Shown here piece after piece: positions 58,438 through 64,000 of a stretch of DNA of 64,000 nt (position 1 is its first letter; each line of letters starts with the position of its first letter). Origin of the DNA: an uncultured Bacteroidales bacterium. GTDB lineage: Bacteria > Bacteroidota > Bacteroidia > Bacteroidales > UBA932. The translations under genes were made by a program, and so were the position numbers. The notes under the pieces are model-generated. The model did no database searches. It saw only the letters and a program-made list of their open reading frames with translations, and was not told where the DNA came from. The stretch is from the NCBI GenBank assembly GCA_934680015.1, contig CAKUSP010000004.1:74452-138451 (forward strand). The letters run 5' to 3'.

Positions 58438-58827
58438 CTCCATCAGTTTTTCCGTAAGTTCGGGCCATCTAAGTTGAAATGAAAATGGATGTCCATCAGA
58501 AATGAAGCAATGGGTGCTGGTAGCTTTGCATACCAGTACCCCTTTTACTTTCATAATATAGGAAAAAGTGATTTTCAATTCTGACATTTCCTTTACTTTC
58601 AAGCTTATCTCTATCTTATCCTTAAAGGTTGTAGGCTTTTTATATTCGCAACTTATCGCGACCACAGGAGACACTACGCCTTCGGCTTCCATCCTGTCAA
58701 AGCCATAACCTAACTGATCTAGAACATATATTCTAGCTTCTTCCATAAAACGGATATAATTAGAGTGATGGGTTATCCCCATCTTATCGCACTCGTAGTA
58801 TTTTACTTCTCTGATAAAGTTTTCCAT
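58432..58827 (-). CDS. acyl-CoA thioesterase, YbgC/4HBT hotdog family
   Basis: The protein has 131 residues, a single hotdog domain. YYECDKMGITHHSNYIRFMEEAR contains the family catalytic aspartate and His-His pattern. It hydrolyses acyl-CoA or acyl-ACP thioesters. It is the last gene on the minus strand after the thioredoxin-like lipoprotein, with a 42-base gap. Confidence 0.9.
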   Translation of the reverse strand: MENFIREVKYYECDKMGITHHSNYIRFMEEARIYVLDQLGYGFDRMEAEGVVSPVVAISCEYKKPTTFKDKIEISLKVKEMSELKITFSYIMKVKGVLVCKATSTHCFISDGHPFSFQLRWPELTEKLMEL

Positions 58828-58869
58828 ACTGGATTTTATTAAATGTTAGTTACTTTCTGATTGATAACT

Positions 58870-59799
58870 CTATTTTTCAGAACTGTTTTCGTAGTACTTT
58901 TTAAATTGTGGATATTCTTCCAGTTCCACGGCCAATCTTGTCATAATTTTATCCGTCGGTGCATCTTTTAGCAATACTACCTTATTATCATCCAAAAGAT
59001 ACAAAGATGGTATGGCTCTTATATTATATTTTTCGGAATCCCTCAATGTAAAAGTAGGATCATATGCGGTTTTCCATATACGAGGGTAGTTATCTAAGTA
59101 AGAACGCCATTGCTCTAAATCCTCATCTATATACATGTTTACTACTGTCAGTATTCCATCATCCAGTGCATCACATATAAGTTCACTGCCCTTTATGGTT
59201 TCTATGATCTCTTTACATGCGTTACAGTAGGGATTACTAAAAAAAAGTAGAGTATAAGGCGCTTTTATACTATATAAAGTAAACTGATGTCCGCGAGCAT
59301 CTTCCATCAAAAAATCGGCGGCACGAGTTCCCACTGCATTAAGCGCGCATAATTTAGCAGTTTGTGCCAAGTCACCCCCTATATAAGCAGCTAACCTGCC
59401 ATAAAGGTCTTCATTCCTATAAGGCGACTGAGGATCGTAAAGATACTTCTCCGCAAGGTATAATATCCTCTGAGGCGATTTTTTATAAGCATTAATAAGG
59501 GATTTACTTGCAGCATCTATATCGCTTCGCTCACTTAGCCATACCCAATTTGAAAATTGCTTTTCTACCTGTTCCGCATAACACTTTTCGCTAAGATGAT
59601 CCCAATAATGAGACATTATGTAGTCCATTCTCTGTTGCTCATCGTTAATGATAGCTGGAACCGTTATAAGGGTGAATTCTATCGAATCTTTTTCAGAGAC
59701 TTGTCTATGAACATGCCGAACATTTCTTCTATTATTACAAGAAGAAAATAAACAACATGACGCGGCGGCTACCATTATTAATATATGTCTTATTTTCAT
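58870..59799 (-). CDS. DUF5106/thioredoxin-like lipoprotein
   Basis: The protein has 309 residues and a lipoprotein signal ending in FSSC (Cys21). The N-terminal part (about 40-150) is DUF5106-like. The C-terminal part (about 165-300) is a thioredoxin fold with CNAC in YCNACKEI and a cis-proline region AIPSLYLLD. It probably works as an envelope thiol oxidoreductase or reductant carrier. It overlaps the flavodiiron gene by 4 bases (ATGA), which supports a redox-stress role. Confidence 0.82.
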   Translation of the reverse strand: MKIRHILIMVAAASCCLFSSCNNRRNVRHVHRQVSEKDSIEFTLITVPAIINDEQQRMDYIMSHYWDHLSEKCYAEQVEKQFSNWVWLSERSDIDAASKSLINAYKKSPQRILYLAEKYLYDPQSPYRNEDLYGRLAAYIGGDLAQTAKLCALNAVGTRAADFLMEDARGHQFTLYSIKAPYTLLFFSNPYCNACKEIIETIKGSELICDALDDGILTVVNMYIDEDLEQWRSYLDNYPRIWKTAYDPTFTLRDSEKYNIRAIPSLYLLDDNKVVLLKDAPTDKIMTRLAVELEEYPQFKKYYENSSEK

Positions 59800-60974
59800 A
59801 TAGATATATTCTCTATTAGCCTATCTAGAGTCTCTTTATCGGCATTCTTTAAAGTGCTCTTCAAAGTAACCATTGGGTCTACGATTTCGACTTCTTTCAT
59901 AGTAGAGAGCATCTCTTTCATAACTCGTCCTGCACTTGGAGCCCAAGAGCCATTTTCCACTATGGCAACCTTTCGTTTACAAAAACCTTTCAATTGCAAG
60001 ATATGCAAAAAGTTATACATTGGCGTAAAAAGGTTTCCATCGTAAGAAGATGCGCATAATACCATGTGCGAATGCTTAAAGGCATTCCCTATGCTTTCTG
60101 ATATATCAGAATGACATAAATCGCACAGTGTTACCATTACTCCTTTTTCTTGTAACTTCTCTACGATATACTCTGCGGCTTTCATCGTGCCACCATGGAT
60201 ACTGGCGCATACTACGAAAACTCCTTCACTTTCGCTTCTATATGAGCTCCATATATCATATAGTTCTATGTAATTTTCCGTTTCGTATTCAAGCATAGGA
60301 CCATGAAGCGGACGAATTCTGGAGATCTTCAGATTTGCACATTTTTTAAGCAGCGCCTGCACTTGTGCTCCATATTTTCCCACTATATTAAAATAGTATC
60401 TTCTAGCCTCAGTTGCCCAATCCACATCTTCGCTTCCATAAAATCCACATTCTGATAGGGCACCGAATTTTCCGAATGCATCTGCACTATAAAGGGCCTC
60501 ATCTTTAATATCATAACTTACTATGACTTCTGGCCAGTGTACCATAGGCGCGGTGAAAAACTGCAGTTTATGAGAGCCCAAGTCAAGGATATCGCCATCC
60601 TTTACTGCCAATGTTGAATGCAGCTCGATATCTTCAAAAAATTGAGGCAGCATAGTGAAAACTCGAGCACTTCCTACCAGAGTAATATTGGGGAATTGAT
60701 CTATAACCCATTTTATTAATGCTGAATGATCTGGCTCAAGATGCTGAATAATAAGATAATCTGGGACTCTGCCTTCTAAGCCCTCCATAAGAGAAGACTT
60801 CCATTTATCTGCTGTTCTGGAATCCGTAGTGTCGAGCAGAGCGACCTTTTCATCCAGAATCAAATAAGAGTTATATGCCATTCCATGTGGCAAATAGTAT
60901 TGATTTTCAAATAAATCAAGGTCAATATCGTCTACTCCGATATACTTGACCATCTCGTTAAGTTTTCTTACCAT
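59796..60974 (-). CDS. flavodiiron protein (FprA family)
   Basis: The protein has 392 residues. The N-terminal metallo-beta-lactamase-like domain carries the diiron motif H78-L-E80-P-D82-H83, a later H-W-P-E stretch, and LHGP. The C-terminal flavodoxin domain begins at about 250 (GVFVVCASIHGGTMKAAEYI). The enzyme reduces O2 to water or NO to N2O. Divergent from rubrerythrin and coupled to a thioredoxin-like lipoprotein, it belongs to an oxygen/peroxide defence locus. Confidence 0.94.
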   Translation of the reverse strand: MVRKLNEMVKYIGVDDIDLDLFENQYYLPHGMAYNSYLILDEKVALLDTTDSRTADKWKSSLMEGLEGRVPDYLIIQHLEPDHSALIKWVIDQFPNITLVGSARVFTMLPQFFEDIELHSTLAVKDGDILDLGSHKLQFFTAPMVHWPEVIVSYDIKDEALYSADAFGKFGALSECGFYGSEDVDWATEARRYYFNIVGKYGAQVQALLKKCANLKISRIRPLHGPMLEYETENYIELYDIWSSYRSESEGVFVVCASIHGGTMKAAEYIVEKLQEKGVMVTLCDLCHSDISESIGNAFKHSHMVLCASSYDGNLFTPMYNFLHILQLKGFCKRKVAIVENGSWAPSAGRVMKEMLSTMKEVEIVDPMVTLKSTLKNADKETLDRLIENISI

Positions 60975-60995
60975 TTAGGACTGAATTTTGTAGTA

Positions 60996-61003
60996 CAAAA
61001 ATA
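60996..61003 (-). promoter_or_regulatory. promoter -7 element of the flavodiiron operon
   Basis: The minus strand reads TATTTTTG, matching TAnnTTTG, 21 bases before the start codon at 60974. It lies in the 53-base space shared with rubrerythrin. Confidence 0.5.
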
Positions 61004-61027
61004 GTTATTTAATTTTTAACATACGAT

Positions 61028-61567
61028 ATGAAAACTAAGTATTCAGGTACCCAGACTGAAAAAAATCTGGAAGCTGCATTTGCAGGCGAGTCACAAGCCC
61101 GTAATAAATATACATTTTTTGCATCAAAAGCAAAAAAAGAAGGCTACGAACAGATTGCTGAGTTATTCTTGAAAACAGCAGACAATGAAAAAGAACATGC
61201 AAAGTTATGGTTTAAAGAATTGAATGGGATTGGAGATACTGAGCAGAATCTTGAAGCCGCTGCAGCGGGGGAGAACTACGAGTGGACCGACATGTATGAG
61301 GGGTTCGCAAAGGTTGCCGAGGAAGAAGGATTTCCAGAATTGGCAAGAAAATTTAGAATGGTAGCACAGATTGAAAAGCATCACGAAGAAAGGTATCGTG
61401 CTCTTCTGCATAATGTTGAGATGAAAGAAGTATTCGAGAAGAGCGAAGTCAAGGTGTGGGAATGCCGTAATTGCGGTCACATAGTAGTGGGAACAAAAGC
61501 CCCTGAAATTTGCCCAGTGTGCGCTCACCCTCAGTCATACTTCGAAATACACATGGAAAATTATTAA
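61028..61567 (+). CDS. rbr: rubrerythrin
   Basis: The protein has 179 residues. The four-helix domain has the diiron motifs EKEHAKLW and EKHHEERY with further glutamates earlier ([11 protein letters not shown]). The C-terminal rubredoxin-like domain has CRNCGHIV and CPVCAHP. It reduces hydrogen peroxide using electrons from rubredoxin or NADH-linked donors. It is divergent from the flavodiiron gene and 2 bases before a small lipoprotein. Confidence 0.97.
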   Translation: MKTKYSGTQTEKNLEAAFAGESQARNKYTFFASKAKKEGYEQIAELFLKTADNEKEHAKLWFKELNGIGDTEQNLEAAAAGENYEWTDMYEGFAKVAEEEGFPELARKFRMVAQIEKHHEERYRALLHNVEMKEVFEKSEVKVWECRNCGHIVVGTKAPEICPVCAHPQSYFEIHMENY

Positions 61568-61569
61568 TT

Positions 61570-61974
61570 ATGATAGGAAGAAAGTTTATGTTATTCTTTC
61601 TAACTGCTTGTGCATTAACATTTAATTCGTGCGCACACAAGGAGTTGGATGGGAAATGGAAAGTAGAAAGCATTGACTCAGTGGAATTAGGGGACACATT
61701 CAATGAGCCTACATTGGAAATCAATTCTGCTCAAGGAAAATATTATGGTGTCACAGGCGTTAATAATCTTAATGGGAACATCTCTATTGATGGAGATAAG
61801 ATTAAATTCAGTGATGGTCCCATGACCAAGATGGCAGCAGATCCTCACTCCATGGAAGTGGAAAGCGCATATATACATGCGTTGGATAATGTTACAAATT
61901 ATTCCATAGTTGACGGAAAGCTCTATTTAAATAATATTACCGGACAGACTGTTATGGTGCTGGTTGCCCAGTAG
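61570..61974 (+). CDS. META-domain (HslJ-like) lipoprotein
   Basis: From the ATG at 61570, 2 bases after the rubrerythrin stop, the protein has 134 residues with a lipoprotein signal ending in FNSC (Cys21). A start 20 codons upstream lies inside rubrerythrin and is rejected. The domain LDGKWKVESIDS ... GVNNLNGNIS ... ITGQTVMVLV is META/HslJ-like, an envelope domain linked to stress resistance. A terminator follows. Confidence 0.82.
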   Translation: MIGRKFMLFFLTACALTFNSCAHKELDGKWKVESIDSVELGDTFNEPTLEINSAQGKYYGVTGVNNLNGNISIDGDKIKFSDGPMTKMAADPHSMEVESAYIHALDNVTNYSIVDGKLYLNNITGQTVMVLVAQ

Positions 61975-61995
61975 GGTTTTCAAAGTAATTTACTA

Positions 61996-62038
61996 TAACC
62001 TCATAATATGAACATTAATGTTATGAGGTTTTTTTTGT
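61996..62038 (+). terminator. rho-independent terminator
   Basis: AACCTCATAA (61997-62006) pairs with TTATGAGGTT (62021-62030), followed by T6. It ends the rubrerythrin/META unit. Confidence 0.92.
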
Positions 62039-62054
62039 TTGCAGCCCCGGTCAT

Positions 62055-62131
62055 TTGTAACCTGCATCATCTTAGTAAATCTTTTTGGTTTCTCGAAAAT
62101 CTCATCCTAATCTGGCGCAGGTTATTTTTTT
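62055..62131. repeat. dispersed non-coding repeat, copy 2
   Basis: It aligns with 31188-31258 as described there: shared AACCT.CA.CATCT, AAAATCTCAT, AATCTGGC and TTATTTTT blocks. It lies just after the META gene terminator. Confidence 0.4.
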
Positions 62132-62227
62132 TACTTTACTTTAAGGAATTATCTGCAATAATATGTGTTCAAGTAGTTAAAGATTTATTTTCATCGACCA
62201 AATACAAAACGATAATTCTTTTGAACC

Positions 62228-62284
62228 TGAAAAACACCTTTGAAGTCAAAGTGCCTTATAAGGGCGTCTACAAAGTGTAGTAAG
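62228..62284. repeat. dispersed non-coding repeat type 2, copy 2
   Basis: It aligns with 35145-35204: CTTTGAAGTCAAAGTGC, TATAAGGGC, and GTAAGTAAA. It lies between the META gene and the IS4 transposase. Confidence 0.4.
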
Positions 62285-62545
62285 TAAAGGTGAACATTTT
62301 TTGCGATCACCTTTAGACTTTATCCTTTCTGGAAGTGCATAAAATGGTGGTCACGCATAAAGGTGAATTTCGGGTTTAGGATGAGTATCCTAACACAATA
62401 TGATTCGTCCCAAGTGGTCAAGCAATACACAGGGTTCCTCCTCCCCCCCCGAGCCCATTTAAGGTCTACCTGACATATAAGGGTTTGATGGAAAAATATT
62501 TCTGAAATAATCATACTTTTAAAATAGTGTTTCTTTACTAACAAC

Positions 62546-62752
62546 ATGTCGCTATCTTCCATCAACGTCCTTAGAAAGTTCGCGAGGGACAATGATTATG
62601 GCAACCTTTCCATCGGTTCCATGAAGATGCTGATGCATAACGCTTTCATGCTCGACAGATTTATTTCCATTTCCGGGAAATCCCCGAAACTGCGAAAAAA
62701 TGACACTGTTTTCAAAGAACTCTTATTTTTGGGCGTCAGGGACGCCGCTTGA
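62546..62752 (+). CDS. small uncertain ORF before the transposase
   Basis: The 68 codons predict a basic, partly helical peptide with no recognised motif. An ORF of the same size overlaps it on the opposite strand, and codon use gives no clear winner. It may be chance or a remnant of inserted DNA. Confidence 0.2.
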   Translation: MSLSSINVLRKFARDNDYGNLSIGSMKMLMHNAFMLDRFISISGKSPKLRKNDTVFKELLFLGVRDAA

Positions 62753-62827
62753 GCTTTTATAAATTTAACCTTAGTATATGACAATTTTCGTAAAATAATC
62801 AAATAATTTACTGATTATTAAGCGATT

Positions 62828-62835
62828 AAATTTGC
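62828..62835 (+). promoter_or_regulatory. promoter -7 element upstream of the transposase
   Basis: TAAATTTG matches TAnnTTTG, 53 bases before the ATG at 62889. Confidence 0.45.
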
Positions 62836-62888
62836 AAAAGACCTTAAAATTTCGTAACTTTAAGGTAGTTAAACCTCACATTAACACC

Positions 62889-63919
62889 ATGTTGCGAAGC
62901 TCTAAGGTCCATTACAAAAGTAGTGAATTATTCTCAATATTGAGAAAACATTTTGGAAAAGATATGAATTTGGCAAGAATAAAGGCAACGTTTGATAATA
63001 AGGCCGAGGCTAGTTCCTCATTGCGTAGAATCCAGCGGCTGATTGCTGAATGTATCATCAATACTGATCTCATAGCCAAACTCATTTTAAAACTAATACC
63101 TATTAAGGGTCCTTATTCCTTGTCTATGGATAGGACAAACTGGAAATTCAGTAGCACAAATATCAATATCCTTACTCTCGGAATTATCTATGATGGCATG
63201 GCCTTTCCGATAGTCTTCAAGATGATGGACAAGCGTGGCAATCCAACACAGAAGAGAGAATAGAACTTATTCAGAGGTTTATTTCTCTTGCAGGTAAAGA
63301 CAGTATTGCTCATTTGATGGCTGATAGAGAATTTGTTGGAAGAGAATGGCTCGCTTTCTTAAATTCTAAAGATATACACTATCATATTAGAATACGCGAT
63401 AACTTTAATATCATTAGGCATAGTAAGGAATTCAAAGCATATTGGCTTTTTAATGATTTAAAACTTGGTGAAAGCAAACATCTCTCATGTATCTATTATG
63501 TTAACGGGCAACCTTGTTATCTGTCTGGGTCTAAGGTCAAAGACAAGGAAGGCAAGCCAGAACTTCAAATCCTTGTTTCTTATTGTAATGCAGAGGAAGC
63601 ACTTGAAATGTACAAGCAGAGATGGCAGATTGAAACGATGTTCAAGGGTCTTAAGAGCAGCGGGTTCAACATTGAAAACTCGCATGTCAGGATTCATGAA
63701 CGCATGACCAATCTATTCGCCATTGTCATGATCGCGTATGTCTGGTGCTACCTTGTTGGTATTTATATTCACGAAAACATCAAAGAGATAAAGATTTTGC
63801 ATCATGGAAGGAAGGCCAAAAGCCTCTTCAAATATGGGCTGGAGTATATTTCACAGTGCCTTCTGAATCACACAAATCGTTATCAAATTAATGTTTTCCA
63901 ATTTTTGTCATATACTTAG
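62889..63919 (+). pseudogene. IS4-family transposase, frameshifted
   Basis: The N-terminal part (from MLRSSKVHYKSS) reads through the first catalytic aspartate in SMDRTNW and breaks at about 63242, where one base is missing. Reading on in the shifted frame restores NTEERIELIQRFI and then the second aspartate in LMADREFVG and the glutamate in YKQRWQIETMFKGLK, the Y-(2)-R-(3)-E-(6)-K signature of IS4. Together the two parts give about 343 residues. The three catalytic acids remain but the frame is broken, so the element is probably inactive. Terminal inverted repeats were not found. Confidence 0.85.
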
Positions 63920-63920
63920 A

Positions 63921-64000
63921 AACGAAAGTGGAAGCCGATGTGTTCGGGACATAGAATACTACGATGCATTGGGAAGAAAGTCGTACGAGGTGAATGTAGG
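63921..64000 (+). pseudogene. open fragment resembling an RHS/DUF6443-type gene, continues past the window
   Basis: Directly after the transposase stop the frame from 63921 stays open and encodes VRDIEYYDALGRKSYEV, similar to the YYDGLGR segment near the start of Bacteroidetes RHS-repeat (DUF6443-type) proteins. It has no start of its own here, so the IS probably inserted into, or next to, such a gene. Most of the gene is outside the window. Confidence 0.45.

Larger units (their letters stand above)
62040..62545. other. gene-poor stretch with two repeats
   Basis: No credible gene is visible in these 500 bases. They contain copies of two sequences seen elsewhere in the window (62055-62131 and 62228-62284) and an isolated run of eight C at 62443-62450. 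It may be an intergenic region altered by insertion of mobile DNA. Confidence 0.5.

Noticed and set aside
62443..62450. C8 run as a phase-variation tract
   Set aside because: It is not inside or directly upstream of any credible gene.
63230..63260. Possible programmed frameshift in the IS4 transposase
   Set aside because: No slippery A-rich heptamer or following stem is visible at the break, and IS4 transposases are normally a single ORF. A simple one-base deletion explains it better.

Overview
The window looks like chromosome from an anaerobic gut-type member of the order Bacteroidales. The evidence is the recurring promoter motif TAnnTTTG, NVEALA-type peptides, lipoproteins with 6-bladed propellers, PCMD and DUF4493 surface proteins, a biotin/Na+ oxaloacetate decarboxylase, a ROK kinase, and rubrerythrin paired with a flavodiiron protein. 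I cannot name the genus. I found no rRNA, tRNA or CRISPR array.

Layout. (1) 1-6912: a one-strand cassette of four propeller lipoproteins (the first cut by the window edge), two cysteine-containing NVEALA peptides and a terminal gene joining a signal peptidase I domain to a transglutaminase-like domain. The NVEALA motif ends in Ala-x-Ala, so a dedicated processing and cross-linking system is a reasonable but untested idea. (2) 6897-34596: mostly housekeeping and catabolic genes. These are acyl-ACP thioesterase, an M16 protease, the glycine cleavage operon (gcvT, gcvH, split gcvPA/gcvPB), trmO, an M23 endopeptidase-like lipoprotein, a NagZ-like GH3, a nucleoside kinase, a BglX-like GH3, a glycoside-hydrolase-like lipoprotein, a G3E metallochaperone, a CE1-like esterase, oadGAB, an MFS transporter, an outer-membrane protein, an arginase-family protein and an SBF-like transporter. 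(3) 34684-45894: a defence island. It starts with a decayed Rpn-type gene, relic sequence and a long imperfect hairpin in the leader. A five-gene BREX type 4-like operon follows: brxP, a small unassigned gene, brxC, pglZ and brxL. No DNA methyltransferase is present, and brxP is a PAPS-reductase/ferredoxin/DUF4007-like protein, so a sulfur-based DNA mark is the likely modification. The small second gene resembles the sulfur-binding-type N-terminal domain of some restriction endonucleases. (4) 46002-49690: a sialate O-acetylesterase, a chimeric ORF made of two unrelated gene fragments, panE behind a perfect palindrome, and a clpB relic. This is a recombination-scarred stretch. (5) 49692-56069: a minus-strand surface operon: radical SAM protein, fimbrillin-like lipoprotein, DUF4493 lipoprotein, two paralogous outer-membrane barrels and a PCMD protein. 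(6) 56128-61974: a GNAT-like protein, a ROK kinase, a hotdog thioesterase, a thioredoxin-like lipoprotein, flavodiiron protein, rubrerythrin and a META lipoprotein. Several of these fit oxygen and peroxide defence. (7) 61975-64000: a gene-poor, repeat-containing stretch, a frameshifted IS4-family transposase, and the start of an open frame resembling an RHS-type gene that leaves the window.

Family assignments rest on motif recognition in the translated sequence; no database search was possible.
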